From the NCBI GenBank assembly GCA_942159475.1, contig OW804097.1, positions 6,539,685 through 6,603,684 on the forward strand: a stretch of DNA of 64,000 bases, given 5' to 3'. The notes beneath the pieces are model-generated. The model did no database searches. It was not told the DNA's origin and worked only from the letters and a program-made list of their open reading frames with translations. Of this stretch, positions 12,601-22,393 are shown one piece after another; the first letter of the stretch is position 1; each line of letters begins with the position of its first letter. The position numbers and the translations under genes were made by a program. This stretch comes from Sthenelais limicola. Taxonomy: Eukaryota; Annelida; Polychaeta; Phyllodocida; Sigalionidae.

Positions 12601-15600
12601 CTGGGTCGTAGCTTCTGTAAGATCTTCCTAATTTGGGTATCTTTTTCAGTTTTGAGCTTTCTTTCTTTTTTACTAGGTAGATTGGAGAGTGGTCACTTAT
12701 GTTGAGGGGAAAGGTGCCTGAAACAGAGATGTGTGGCATGTTTGTGTAGATGTGGTCAATTAGTGTGGAGGTGTCCTTAGTTTCTCGGGTTGGTGCTTGT
12801 ATGAGTTGTTCTAGTGAGTGAGACTTTGCCCAGTTATTTAGCTCCGTCTTGGCTGGGTTTCTTTTGGCTAGTATGTCAATGTTGAAATCACCTAAGATAA
12901 CAAGTTCATGCTTGTCTCTGTTTTTGATTTTTGATGTGGTGTTTTTTAGCGTGTCAATGAATAGTGAGTGGTTCCCTGCAGGGGGTCTGTATGTGTTTGC
13001 GATTATTATGGGCTTCCTATTGGGTGGTCTGATGATGGTCCAGTGGACTTCGATGTCAGTATTTGAGAGGTTGTGCTTTTTTAGTGAGTGTGGGTCAATT
13101 TGGATGTGGGATTTCGCATATAAGGCCAGGCCGCCGCCTCGCTTGGAACGAGTGTTGTATGCTTGGTTCCTGTCATGTCGTACAAGGTTATACCCTTGTA
13201 GTTGTATTGATTGGTTTGTGGTGGTTGTATTCAGCCAGGTTTCAGAGAAGGTGACAATGTCGACTCCAGAATTCTCAACTTCTGCCTGGATTTGGAGAAA
13301 GTTTCCACCTAGGCTGCGTGCATTTAGGTGCAGGATGGAAAGCCCTTTCCTTCGACCCAGATCCTTCATGCAGTTAATGGTGCATGATGAGGCATTGACT
13401 TGGGAAGTGGTGTCATAATTTTTAGTATTCTTTGTTTGGCTGTTGTTACTGCGTTTTTTTGTGCGGTTGCATTGTTTTTTTGCTTGTGGTTTTATATTTG
13501 TGTGGATCTTTGAGGTTGTGTTTGGGCAGCATTCTGCAGTGAGGAATGGTGTTGGAGCATGTGGATGATGATGGAGATGGGGAAATTGGATGATGTTGGG
13601 TAGCATGTGAACAATTGTGGGGCGAAACTAACTTAGTTTTCGACAGTATAGTAGTAGCTGTGCACAGGGTGGGCAGGCCACTATGGTGTGTCAACCATGT
13701 ATGTTGACTAGGCTCAGACAAATAGTGAATCAATGTATGCTCTCTTTGTACAATACAGAGGACAGTACCTTTTGACTAGGTGTCGTATGTGGACGGGCTG
13801 CTTAAATAACTGAGGCGTCACAGTGCAACCGGTGTGATAAAGTGTAGATTATAGGCCCAACAAAATCTAGTACAGTACAGCACAGTACTGTACTGTGTTA
13901 TGTAACAGTATGTTGCCTTTTGGACCCAGGGCAGTACAGCCTTGGATGTACAGCTAAGTACTTAGTATGGACCTATAGTTCGACACTTGTGGTGTGATGA
14001 TGACAGTTTGAGGAAGCAATACAATACAATACAATACAACAAAGTACAGTGTAGCACCAATGTAGCACCAAAATGAGTGTGGATGTTGAGTTATTGGTGG
14101 TTGACTGAGATCATGTATCCCAGGCACAGTACAGTGCCCTAGTTTTTGACACCAATAGAAGGGATTGACCCTTGTCAGGTTATGGTCTAGTGCTAATTTA
14201 CATAAGTGAAAACTATGGACAAGGATATATATAGATAATGACAGTGAGTGTAGGACAATATAATAACAGTGATAAAGACGGGTTAGGTAGTACAATAAAA
14301 TACAATGAACCTAGAACAATGTTCTGAGTAGCACCTACTATGGTGTGTCAGCGTTGTTTGTTGAGTAGGCCCAGACAGATGGTGACTCAGTGTATGCTCT
14401 GGTATGTTTATACAGTACAGAGAACAGTTTCTAATGGACTAGGTGTTACATGTTTAGGGGAAGCTTATACTTAGCTGTGATGTTACAGTGCAAACAGGTG
14501 TAATAGAGTATAGATTATAGGCCTAACAATTTCCAGTTAAGTACAGTACTGGGCTGAATTATGTTATGTAACTAGGCCGTAGGCCGTACAGTAGGAAGAC
14601 AGTTTGAGTAACAATATAATACAGTACAAAAATGGAGTAAAATGCAGTGTAGCACCAGTATGAGGGTGGACGTTCGGTTATTTGTGGTTGACTGTATTCC
14701 TAGGCACAATGCAGTGCCTATTAGATGACAATAGGAGGGGTCAACCCTTCCTAGGTTATCAGTCTGGTGACAATTTATATAAGCGGCAAGAATAATCAAT
14801 GGTATATATAGGTAAAGACAGTGAGCATAGGATAATACAATAACAGTGACAATTACAGTATTAAAACATAAATGACAATCTGAACAATTCAATGTCATGC
14901 AACACAATGCAGTAGATATGGTTATTCACCGTAATAATTAGTGTGATAAAACAGTATTCAGTAAGATAAAATAATTGTTACATACATAGAGCACTAACAC
15001 TCTGTGACAGTGGCAAAGTGACTCCTCTCCTATACTTTATCACAAAGAATTGTTTTTCCTTCCTTTACCTCACTTCCCCCAACGACGCTATTCCTATTCT
15101 GTGCCCTTATTATTATTACCGAGACAGATTATATCATATCATATTTATTAAGATGCTCACCGGATGTAATTGATTTAACTTAACATTGTCCATATTGTAA
15201 ATAAGTATTGAGAACCCAGAGAGCACTAACACTCTGAGTCAGTGGCAAAGTGTCATCTCAGCTGATCTTTTTCGCCTATATTTATTATGACTTTAAATGT
15301 TTCATCAAGGATGTTAACACTCCGAGACAGTGGCAAAGTGAACCTCTTCTAACCTTTTATATTGTAAATCGGTAAATCTTGCTTAATGGACTTTAATCAT
15401 TGTTTTGTGCAGGACGCTAACACTCCGAGACAGTGGCAAAGTGATTCCTCGACTAACCATATTATACTCTAAACCTGAAATCTTTTCTCCTTAAATATCT
15501 CATCATTGTAACATATCCTGTATATTGCCTGCTTAAATGTTTGTACACCTGGGGCCTGTGAAAAACCCGAATCTGGGATTTTGCTAACCAAGTATAAATA

Positions 15601-18600
15601 AAAGTTTTTAAAAAAAAAATGTTTCTCCTGCCTTTCCCATCACCACCAACCACGCCAACCCACCTCCCGTCCTGGTCGCATAGAATGACATAGCATCTAT
15701 GCGACCCTGAAATGAACTGCACGACCCAGGCGAGGCTAGAGCCGCCAACCTTTGGGTACAGAAGCAAGTATCCTACCACTGAGCCACGTCCCCTTGTGGT
15801 GAATGGATAGTCTGAAGAGCTCTTACAAACACAGACTAGCTGGCATGGCAGAGGAAGGAAAAACGTCCTTTATTCGTGCTACAATGACTAACTTTAATAC
15901 ATCAATCTAGAGGTGTTGAGGGGCCGTTCTGTGACAATAGAAATGACCAAATATATGAGGTGACTGTAAAAAGGTGATCGTGTGCTGTTTGGAGCATATA
16001 CCCTTTCTCAGAATAGAGGGCCTGGCGCGACGCCGTACGGTAATTGGTGTGTTTCTGCGGCACCTTTGGGCCACCTTAGTCGCATTCCATCTAGGATGGT
16101 TGTATTGTTGCTTTCCTTGTCTATTCTCCCACTAGTCACTATTAGCACACACATGTCTCTCTGCTTAGATGTTTGTCCACCTTGGCACCCAAAGAAATTT
16201 TCATCATTGCTTCTAACTTTGCCATGGAATTTTTGTTAGATCGGCCTTTTACTATGGCTTTGCTCCTGGTCCGTAGTCCCGGCAAGCCCCCGCTGGCTCA
16301 GATCCTGATTTACATGCCCATATTTGCTCACAGTATTGTCCTGTGTGATACACCCTAATCCCCATGACTGTAGTTGCTTCACTTGCTCCTCCTCAACCCT
16401 CTCCTCCTCCTCCTCCTCCGAATCTGTCAGGAACATCAACATATTAATAAATGAACAAATATGGTTGAAATCATGAGGAATTTGCTGATTTGGATTGGAG
16501 GTATGCTTTATTTCATTGGATATGTGACGTTCTTGCGATGGTTAATTCTAAGCCGTATACACATTTCTGACTCAGCACACCTAGATACCATATTATCGCC
16601 AATTCGGCAAAAACTTCGCTCTGATCATGGTGATATCTATTCAGTATTATAAACATAGGTCATCCTTATACATATGTACACATTAGCTTAGCTTAAACAT
16701 AAATTATGTGCAAGAACCAAGGGTTATTTCATCAGATAGAAAGATCTAGAGTTAACTGATGCAATGGGCCATCAGATTATAAACTAATAATATTAAGTTG
16801 TTTGAGGCAAGTTAAATAATTATAATCGAGACATTAACACAGATAGGCATTCCCTCTGGGGCTGTTTCACTATGAAACAGGTCACTGCTTGTTGTAACGG
16901 GTCCCATTATGGGTAGTTAAGTAGCTGGTACCACTGTGCCAGATCATGTTATTTAGTGTGGAGTTGGGCACTGACCGTGTAGGTTTTCACAATGACAATG
17001 AATATACTTCTTGTCTTTCAGATCGTCCTTTATCAAATGTCCCTCATGTAGTGAGGTGTATTCAACCAATGCCTACATCATGGTTCAATGTGGACATTAC
17101 GTCTGTCGGCCTTGCATCAAGGCTGCCAAGTTTACAGTGGAAGATGATAAGTCAGAGAGCATCCAATGCCCAGTACCTGAGTGTGGTGAGGTTACCATGA
17201 CGCTACCACCCATGTATGGAGATATCAGGCTGGAAAAAGACGAAGTTTTCATGGACATCATAGGAGATCTCCTGAAGGATTGCTCCAAAGGAGAAACATG
17301 TTACCTCTGTTCCTGCCAACTAAACTTATCTTACAGGAAGCATATCTGTTCTGGGTGTAAGTGGTTACTGTGCGGGGTCTGCTTCAAGAGGCATGAAGGT
17401 AAAGACCATCAGATCATCCACAACCATGCCGCAGATGTCTGTTGCCTTCATGGGAAGAAAACAGAAACGTTTTGTTTGAAATGTAACATCTTTAGATGTG
17501 AGTCAATAGGAACGAATGGATGTGAGACAAAAGGAAAGAAGCCTTGTGATCATAAGCCTCCAAATGAAGATGTCAAGAAGATAAATACAAGCGTTCAGAA
17601 TGTTGAAAAACAAATCCAAGAAATTGGTTCCCAAGCAAAAGTGGTTGAGAAGTTTGATTCAGCTCTGAAGAAGCGTAGGGATGAACTGGTGGATTTTGTA
17701 AAAAGCCAGCGTGATCATGTTAAAAAAGTAATGGACAATTGGTCAGATCATAATCTATCACACATTTCGAAGATGACAAGACTTGTAAGTATATTTTCAG
17801 AGATTTTGTTAAATAACGCACATGCTTGTGAAGCTTGATTATGTATATTTTGTTTGTACATTCTATTAACACAGTGTCACTGTATATACACACTGGGTGC
17901 CCCATGCACGTTGCACATACATCCTTTTTGAATAGGCCAATCAATGATGTTATTATGATGCTTTTTGGCAATACGCGTCCTTTGCCACGGAGTGCTTTAT
18001 CGCATTACGTATCCTGTGCATGGGAGTGCTTTTATGCACTACGCGTCCTACGCATGGAACTGCTTTAAGGCAATGCGTGGCCAAACCAGTGGGAGTGCTT
18101 TACGTGGCCTGAATGGGTTAATAATTAAAATTTTAGGTACATTAATATATTATGACACAATGAGTTATAACTGTGTGTTCTTCTTGTGTAGTTAAATGAA
18201 TGCTTTAATATAAAATCTGAATTGACAGATCTCTTGCAATGTTGTGTAGCATGTTTTGGTATGCATTATTAGGGCAAAAGACTTATTGTTGCTTCATGAT
18301 CTGTGCATAAACAAAACGGTAATTCAGTTTGGGTACCACTAATTCTAACAGACTTTCTGGCAAGTACTACTGTAATCCATCTAATTGTTCCAACCTTTAA
18401 TGTGGGGGGTTTCCTACTCTTCAAGCAATTGGTATTATCTAAAAAAACCCATCCCTTATAATAGAATAATATCTTTCAAGATTCAAATTACCGCCATCTC
18501 TTTTTCTAGGCCATCAGGTGCTACTACTCCGCTGTTCACGCAGCAGTGATTTGTTTGGGAGAATTTTAGAGCACAATATCTGGCATCATAGGCCATCAGC

Positions 18601-21600
18601 TGAGCCTCAAAATATGGCTAGAAAAGTATTTCCCTTCTGGCATCGAGGGCATCAGTGATTCTGTCAGTGCAAAGCCTATGAAGCCAATAGCCTGGATTCA
18701 CTTTTTGTTTAAATTAGTTTCATTGACTAAATTTAACTCTGTATTATTCCTAGTGCTTAAGATGTGTGTGTTCATGTTCATGTGTATATGGCCAATTCCA
18801 CCAATTTGACAACATCTGGCCCTTTTTTTTTTTTTTAATAAATTTTATTGGACAATATTCACATGCGTGATAGTTCTAATTGCCAATCAAAGCTATAGAT
18901 GAAAGCATTTTACATCGAAGTAAGTAAGGAAGGTTGAAATTTAACATTTAAATATATATGAAGACTTAGTATGAGTGATGACATCAGGTTTGTAGTGCGG
19001 GCCATAAGGGCCATAAGGATTTTAGTGGGACAGTTTCCCAGCTTTCCTGCATAATATTATCTACAAACGTGGTTATAACCAAGTTACTAATTTTATAGCA
19101 GTCGCGGAGTCATCTATACATCATATAATGAAGCAAGAGAAGTTTTTGGTCAACATTAATACTCGAATGCATTCTATCTTCGAGGCAACCAAAAAGCCAA
19201 TAGAAAAGTCAAAAGTTTTTTTTTGCATTTTTGTGAGTGTGGGCATACTAAAAAACATTATCAAAACAGCTCGCAGATAAAAACAAGTCGATAGCATAGG
19301 CACTGTGATTTAGACCCCCACTGGTTACCCACAAATAATTTTGTTACTTTTTGATACTTTTTGAATATCTTAAAGGAACAACATAATGTATAAAGTTATG
19401 AGATCTATGATGGTGATATTTTCCAGATGAGGATGAAGCACAAGCAGTCACTTCAATGGAAGGCCATATCTCCAGATCTTGTGGGTATTCAAACAGATCA
19501 CCCTTGGGTGGACCTGGACCTTGGCCTGGAAAAGCTTGACTTAACCTTGTCTCCTGATGTAGAATCATTTGTCTCTAAAGTGAAAGATGGTGAGCGTCCC
19601 TCTAAGATACTTTCTGCGGTTCCATATGTGCCATTACCTCCTCCGACAAAAGGTAAGTAAAATATTTGAAGTTTACAGCATTTTGCTCTGAATAGAATCA
19701 GAATCTCATCAATCAATAATGAGCCTACCCTTAGTTAGGTTATGCCATCTTAAAGGTGTAATCGCTCTGGTATGCTATGCTTCTTTCCTTGGGATATTAG
19801 CCTATGGTTTTTATTTTTGGAACAAACATGTTGGAACTTAACTGCTGTGCTAAAAAGGATTTTAGCTGATCAGTAGGACGGAGAAGTTAGTGAACCACCA
19901 TAAGCCCAAAAGGCAAGGCCACATCCAGGATTAGTTTAGTCAGGGGTGCAAACTTTGATCATCTCTCTCTCTCTCCCTCTATCTTTCCCTCTCTCCATTG
20001 CTGTCTTCTTCTCACTCAACCATCACTTCTCCCTCCTTCCATCCTGGTCAACATACATGGGGGCATGTGTTGACTGGTCAACCAAGACCACCTGCCTGTG
20101 TTAGAATAGAATAGAATAGAGAGTCTTTTATTTGCCGATAATTAATTACAAAGAAAGTGACAAATGGGTCGACATGCCTATGTGTCGAAGTTCATCAACA
20201 CATTTCTTCCTGCTGTTACCCTATTTGGAATATATTATGATTTGAGTACAATGATAATTCATATCTAACGACTAGGGTGAGGTTTTTATAGTAAAGTACA
20301 TTACTATAGGCTGCGATGGGCGATTATAGAGTTATTCGCTTCGAATGAATGACATGTTTGTTATAGTAGTAGTATTAGGACAAATAGTATCCAACGACTA
20401 GGGTTTGGTTCATATAGTTAAATACATTACTATATGTTACAGTGAGCGATTACTTAATTATTCGCCTCAAGAAATGACATGTTTATCAAAGTAGTATACA
20501 ACTGTTAAAAAGTCAAAATCTCCATATACTTTGGGATTTCAATAGTCAAGGTCGTGACCAGTGGTGCTAACATACAAGATTAGCATTGACACAAGAGAGT
20601 GGTGTTACAGGTTTTATACTTCAATATTGTAGTGTGGGTAGGGATAGAGGTTGAAGCATAGGTGGTACTTATGTGTAAATGGGGTTAACACGTTCAATAC
20701 TTGAGATAGGCCTGATCTTAAATACTAGCAATGTACCAGGGGGAAAATAGTGGTGTGGTGGGGTGGGGTGGGGCAGACCTCTTCCAGGACAGTCACTGCC
20801 TTATGTGTGACCCCCACACTTAATTTTGTGGTCTCATCATCAACAAACCATACTCCCCCATCCCCCAACCCATCTATAGGATAATTCACTTGGCCCATAA
20901 TGCCTATTGCACCGCCTGGTATAAGGTGTAGCAACGATTATCTTCTGTACTTTTGCCATTTTGTTCGACACATTGCACCCGCTCATATAAATACTCCCTC
21001 GGCATATGCTACAGCACTGTTATGACGAGCCCGGTGTCCTTTTGGGACGGCCGATGCCTTCTGGCGTCAGTAAATGACAAAAATTGAACTGAGTGAATTG
21101 TAGAAGAAATTGAGCTGTCCAGCTGTGTATAAGGCCTCCCTGGTGATAGTCATACCTACACTGCCTTCAATTCTTAAGGCACAGCTAAATTAAGAATCAG
21201 TCATTTTTCCTGATGAAAATTTTAGAATGACCAACAGAATAGGAACGTTTTTTAAGAATGACAAGTTAGAATACAATATTCAAGATGGTCATGGTTTCAT
21301 ACATCGGGAATACATGAGAAAATCAAAGTGCCTTTCTGTCTCTTGTTCTCTGTCACTCTCTCCCTTCTTCTCTATCACTATTTCAAGGGTAAGATCATAA
21401 ATTGCATGATATCATCATAGCCCTCCAGCCCTTGATATAACCTTCAAAAGGCCTCCCTTAGTGTCAGTTGGGATAGTAAAGCAAACAAGCATCAGTGACA
21501 GTTTACAGTTATGTTTTTTTATCTATTGTGCTATTGAATTAAACTGTTACATTTTATGATATTCTAACATTGCATTTTCAGCCAAGTATGTGTACAAGAC

Positions 21601-22393
21601 AGAGATGAAAATTCCATCTGGTGGATACATGCCTACAGTAGCGTGGACATCCAATGGTCAGCTGCTTGTTACAACACCTACAGGACTCAACCAGTTGCCT
21701 TACAATGTGGCATCATCCTCCCTTACAGCTCCACTCCTACATGCTGCAACAAACCCTTCACAGATCAGCACAGCTGAGGATGGATCCTGGGTTATGACTA
21801 TGAGGGATACAGGTGAACTGGTGATTAATGATGTTAACAAGGGTGGGGTCAAGGAGTGGACTTTTCCTGGTATAAAGGTTGACAGTGCAGCTATAGATAA
21901 CTCGGGTATCATAATCTATACCAGGGAGAAAGATTCCAAACTGTACTGGTACAGCAGGGACCTGGTGCAGCAAAAGGCATATCAAATAGGCCATCTGACG
22001 TCAAAAGACACAATGGGTATGATTAATGTAAGCCAAACTGGTTACTTGTTGCTTGGCTTATATAAGAGTAAATCTGTCCTTGTCTTCTACCCCAAAAGAG
22101 GAAGAAGCAGAGTGTTCCAGAACAAAGGTACCAAGGGTAAACTGGACCATCCAATCGCTGTGTGTACTGTGGGTGGCGGTGAGTACATCCTTGTGGCTGA
22201 GGCTAACAACCATTGTCTGTGTGTGTTCACACATCAGGGTAAATACCTGCATGACATACACCTTGAAGGTGAGGCTGGATATATATACAGTATGAGCGTA
22301 CTGGAGAGGCTGGGAGAGCCAACTCTGATTGCTCTCACTACATGTAACAGTGTAACTGATCAGTGGTATGTCACATTGTACAGCCTGTCATGA
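3655..22393 (+). CDS. CARD-RING-B-box-propeller protein (TRIM-like E3 ligase), copy A, whole locus
   Basis: Six coding exons (3655-3668, 4567-4762, 7491-7663, 17022-17784, 19427-19652, 21582-22393) join in frame at GT-AG sites to give 727 residues. Residues 10-127 look like a CARD-type six-helix death fold, ending in an FFWALVNTKQH segment. The RING spans 134-182 with ligands C134, C137, C151, H153, C156, C159, C177 and C182. Two B-boxes follow at about 221-263 and 268-310, then a coiled coil (about 315-382). The last exon (458-727) carries NHL-like beta-propeller blades. RBCC proteins of this type are cytosolic ubiquitin ligases, with the propeller binding substrate or RNA. The CARD in front is uncommon and suggests recruitment to death-fold signalling complexes (inferred). 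The start is ATG 3655 in GAATATGGCAG. Copy B lies downstream on the same strand. No frame break was found. Large introns 2-5 hold transposons. The CARD call is less certain than the RING and B-boxes. Confidence 0.82.
3728..3915 (+). repeat. Interspersed repeat with (ACTC)n tail, copy 1
   Basis: A roughly 190-bp unit running from CCTTTCTGTCTCTT through GCCCTTGATATAACACTTC and TTGATAAGGGCGTAAAGC to a (TCAC)n tail. Related copies lie near 7747, 21328, 41028 and, reversed, 60179. The inner GCCCTT...AAGGGC arms can form a stem. A SINE-like retroposon is likely. Confidence 0.75.
4567..4762 (+). CDS. Copy A exon 2: first half of the CARD-like domain
   Basis: The exon is 196 bases long, with acceptor TTTATTCCAG and donor GTATGA. 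It encodes acidic and amphipathic helices, including KALLTMLINNMALLTSEM. By eye, 14 of 65 codons differ in residue from the copy B exon at 41448-41643. Confidence 0.85.
5641..6312. other. Intronic stretch without coding features
   Basis: Part of copy A intron 2. I see no ORF or terminal repeats. At 6117-6240 the text is rich in short CAGTC/AGTCAG repeats. Confidence 0.5.
6325..6588 (+). mobile_element. Short retroposon (solo Penelope-like or retrozyme-like) with hammerhead-like core
   Basis: A 264-bp insertion is flanked by the identical 12-bp sequence ATATTATAAGGA at 6313-6324 and 6589-6600, a clear target-site duplication. Inside, CTGATGA (6444-6450) and GAAA (6465-6468) flank a possible GGGA/TCCC stem. 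This is the arrangement of a hammerhead ribozyme core, although one unpaired A precedes the stem. Penelope-like elements and retrozymes are known to carry hammerheads. No ORF is present, so this would be a non-autonomous or solo terminal copy. Confidence 0.6.
7491..7663 (+). CDS. Copy A exon 3: second half of the CARD-like domain
   Basis: The exon is 173 bases long, with acceptor CTTTTTCCAG and donor GTAAGTG. It encodes a segment centred on VHGFFWALVNTKQHRLVERL, typical of the last helices of a CARD. The homologous exon in copy B is 42635-42807, with the same length and phase. Confidence 0.85.
7747..7830 (+). repeat. Interspersed repeat with (ACTC)n tail, copy 2 (5'-truncated)
   Basis: Carries only the right part of the family: CTCAGCTCCCCCGCCCTTGA, TTGATAAGGGCGTAAAGC and the ACTC tail. 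It lies shortly after exon 3 of copy A. Confidence 0.7.
7910..8859. mobile_element. hAT-like MITE with CAGAGTGTGAAATTA terminal inverted repeats
   Basis: The left end CAGAGTGTGAAATTA (from 7910) is perfectly inverted at the right end (TAATTTCACACTCTG to 8859). Sub-terminal GGGCGGGTAAA / ACCCGCC blocks also occur at both ends in inverted form. The CAGNG start fits hAT elements. No transposase ORF is present, and I could not define an exact 8-bp target duplication. Confidence 0.7.
9480..10002 (+). pseudogene. 5'-truncated LINE fragment: C-terminal end of a reverse-transcriptase ORF
   Basis: The frame ending at 9912 encodes the post-RT C-terminal part of a CR1/Jockey-type ORF2, with DYCDVILHNSN, LQRLQNRSLKIAM and SIQIKCAHSWNEV. 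The reverse transcriptase core is absent. It runs opposite to the large LINE at 10003-14940 and belongs to a different, diverged family. The following 3'-UTR-like text stops at the large LINE's poly(T), as if cut by its insertion. Confidence 0.7.
10514..13606 (-). CDS. LINE ORF2: AP-type endonuclease plus reverse transcriptase
   Basis: A 1030-codon intact frame starting at ATG 13606. The N-terminal half is an exonuclease-endonuclease-phosphatase fold, with LHLNARSL, SETWL, TYRPP, LGDFNID and ISDHSP. The reverse transcriptase follows, with QYGFRQNHST, IFIDLKKAFDTLDH, GVPQGSILGPLLF and the catalytic YADD, and then a KYLGTTLD thumb-type motif. The gene product nicks target DNA and copies the element RNA. 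Motif spacing fits the CR1/L2/Jockey group, but I cannot place the clade. An uninterrupted frame suggests recent activity. The long open frames on the plus strand here are antisense shadows. Confidence 0.93.
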   Translation of the reverse strand: MLPNIIQFPHLHHHPHAPTPFLTAECCPNTTSKIHTNIKPQAKKQCNRTKKRSNNSQTKNTKNYDTTSQVNASSCTINCMKDLGRRKGLSILHLNARSLGGNFLQIQAEVENSGVDIVTFSETWLNTTTTNQSIQLQGYNLVRHDRNQAYNTRSKRGGGLALYAKSHIQIDPHSLKKHNLSNTDIEVHWTIIRPPNRKPIIIANTYRPPAGNHSLFIDTLKNTTSKIKNRDKHELVILGDFNIDILAKRNPAKTELNNWAKSHSLEQLIQAPTRETKDTSTLIDHIYTNMPHISVSGTFPLNISDHSPIYLVKKKESSKLKKIPKLGRSYRSYDPDTFQSLLDHTDLSHLTHISDPNTYWLSLYETIIQNLDKLCPITEHRVREHSQPWITPELLNLQRDRDYFLKKAKKTKNPDDWDLARRIRHIANRTTRTAKATYIKHELEINQKDPKKFWRTIAKIMPENSPHDTLSLINEEGTPVPREHVADTINAYFANIGPLLAQKIKCPSTKIPYKPTTTTNNNEPFSILPATEEVVLSKIRNINISKPSGIPHLSSRVLRDAMTHLLTEFTTLYNLSIAEGNFPTAWKTATVVPIPKTNNASTPNEMRPIALLPIPGKILESIVHDQTSEYLEEHNLLNENQYGFRQNHSTHQALANLIDDIATAINSKHTTTAIFIDLKKAFDTLDHALIIQKLRSLEFGNNSCKWFSSYLVNRSQTVIANGVTSSTLPLTTGVPQGSILGPLLFIIYMNDLPACLPEVKTQLYADDTVIYFADKTHTNTIIPLQSALHTLENWCATNKLTINTTKTKVLSFTTKRAIDAATSNLRLHGAELELVESFKYLGTTLDRKLNAQKQVDAALQSTNNKLYTLSRIRYMISEQTALKIYKAMVLPILDYNSIIYHFATQNNIAKLERIQSRAIRIITRTKKHEPASHKLTTLGLDTLKDRRDRHLLCLMYKRSRAQPTLPETNTRLTRSQHKYNLPLPLPKTETLKNAPCYLGAKNWNNLAQSQKDIPTFETFKTALKNKKHIE
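13681..14940 (-). repeat. Two tandem 5'-UTR monomers of the LINE (period about 657 bp)
   Basis: The block CTATGGTGTGTCA recurs at 13681 and 14338. It is followed in the same order by matching blocks such as ATTATAGGCC, ACAGTACAG, AGGTATATATAG-type and CAGTGAG text. The two copies are clearly diverged. Tandem promoter monomers upstream of a LINE ORF resemble the arrangement known in some mammalian L1 elements. Confidence 0.65.
14941..15619 (+). mobile_element. Retroposon 3' end with four copies of a 27-bp motif
   Basis: The motif CTAACACTCCGAGACAGTGG plus CAAAGTG occurs at about 14994-15020, 15226-15252, 15314-15340 and 15417-15443. The stretch ends in ATAAATAAAAGTTTTT and a run of A (15610-15619), consistent with a plus-strand retroposon tail. 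No ORF is present and its 5' limit is uncertain. Confidence 0.5.
15620..15793 (-). mobile_element. tRNA-derived SINE, minus strand
   Basis: On the minus strand it starts GGGGACGTGGCTCAGTGG and carries a box A (TGGCTCAGTGGTAGGA, 15771-15786). A box-B-like GGTTGGCGGCTCTAGCC lies at 15734-15750 with tRNA-like spacing. The rest is unrelated to a tRNA and contains an ATGCTATGTCATTCTATGCG repeat. A true tRNA is excluded because no acceptor stem closes. Confidence 0.7.
15794..17021. other. End of copy A intron 3, no recognisable gene
   Basis: Short open frames only. A CTCCTC microsatellite lies near 16386-16420. I see no element ends. Confidence 0.5.
17022..17784 (+). CDS. Copy A exon 4: RING, two B-boxes and start of coiled coil
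   Basis: The exon is 763 bases long, with acceptor TGTCTTTCAG and donor GTAAGTA. It encodes the C3HC4 RING (CPSC ... CGHYVCRPC ... CPVPEC) and the Cys/His-rich B-box pair with DHQIIHNHAADVCCLHGKK. A charged helical region follows. It is 27 bases longer than the copy B exon, apparently because of extra codons between B-box 2 cysteines (ESIGTNGCETKGKKPCDHK against ESKEVMPCDHK). Confidence 0.93.
17968..18117. repeat. Degenerate minisatellite (about 40-bp unit)
   Basis: Three to four diverged copies of a unit containing ACGCGTCCT...GCATGGGAGTGCTTTA lie shortly after exon 4 of copy A. Confidence 0.65.
18822..19090 (-). mobile_element. Minus-strand retroposon tail (poly-A family), copy 1
   Basis: Poly(T) followed by AATAAATTTTATTGGACAA, then TTCACATGCGTGATAGTTCTA. 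It resembles 27636-27850 in copy B intron 1. Read on the minus strand, this is an AATAAA signal followed by poly(A). The upstream limit is a guess. Confidence 0.45.
19427..19652 (+). CDS. Copy A exon 5: linker to the propeller
   Basis: The exon is 226 bases long, with acceptor ATTTTCCAG and donor GTAAGTAA. It encodes a conserved linker with KHKQSLQWK, WVDLDLGLEKLDLTLSP and a proline-rich end VPLPPPTK. The copy B equivalent at 45230-45449 is six bases shorter. Confidence 0.88.
20263..20505. repeat. Tandem duplication of about 125 bp
   Basis: Two diverged copies, each with AACGACTAGGG, TAGT(T)AA(A)TACATTACTATA, GCGATTA, TTATTCGC and AATGACATGTTTAT. A TAGAA microsatellite precedes at 20104-20120. 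Confidence 0.7.
20860..20940 (-). repeat. Dispersed repeat fragment shared with 40437-40530
   Basis: The minus strand contains ATACCAGGCGGTGCAATAGG and CATTATGGG...GAATTATCC, closely matching the plus strand at 40463-40520. In both copies one frame would read LIPGGA...G..NY, but the frames are short and not clearly coding. Confidence 0.45.
21328..21482 (+). repeat. Interspersed repeat family, copy 3 (degenerate)
   Basis: Contains TGCCTTTCTGTCTCTTGTTC, TCTCTCCCTTCTTCTCTATC, AAGATCATAAATTGC and CCCTTGATATAACCTTC. The ACTC tail is lost. It lies about 100 bp before exon 6 of copy A. Confidence 0.6.
21582..22393 (+). CDS. Copy A exon 6: NHL-like beta-propeller and stop
   Basis: The 812-base terminal exon follows acceptor GCATTTTCAG and ends with TGA at 22391-22393. 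It carries repeated blade-like motifs, including ISTAEDGSWVMTMRDTGEL and LDHPIAVCTVGGGEYILVAE followed by an NHCLCVFTHQG strand. The latter is typical of NHL blades. Confidence 0.9.

Larger units (their letters stand above)
10003..14940 (-). mobile_element. Nearly full-length CR1/L2-like LINE, minus strand
   Basis: Reading on the minus strand, two long 5'-UTR repeats (14940-13681) come first, then an intact ORF2-type frame (13606-10514), a roughly 500-bp 3' UTR and a poly(A) stretch (poly(T) at 10003-10024 on the plus strand). The 3' UTR has repeated blocks around CAGCGGGAAGTTTCTGCATG (10408 and 10484). No ORF1 was recognised. The element sits in intron 3 of copy A, antisense to the gene. Confidence 0.85.

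Noticed and set aside
12849..13418. A 189-codon plus-strand open frame, and others at 10434-12134
   Set aside because: They lie exactly antisense to the LINE ORF2, whose endonuclease and RT motifs are clear; the plus frames have no family features.
13446..13733. A 95-codon minus-strand frame upstream of the LINE ORF, possible ORF1
   Set aside because: It overlaps the start of ORF2 in another frame and has Ser/Pro/His-rich, composition-driven sequence without zinc knuckles or coiled coil.
15734..15793. Possible tRNA gene on the minus strand
   Set aside because: Box A and box B are present, but no acceptor or anticodon stem closes and a SINE body follows.
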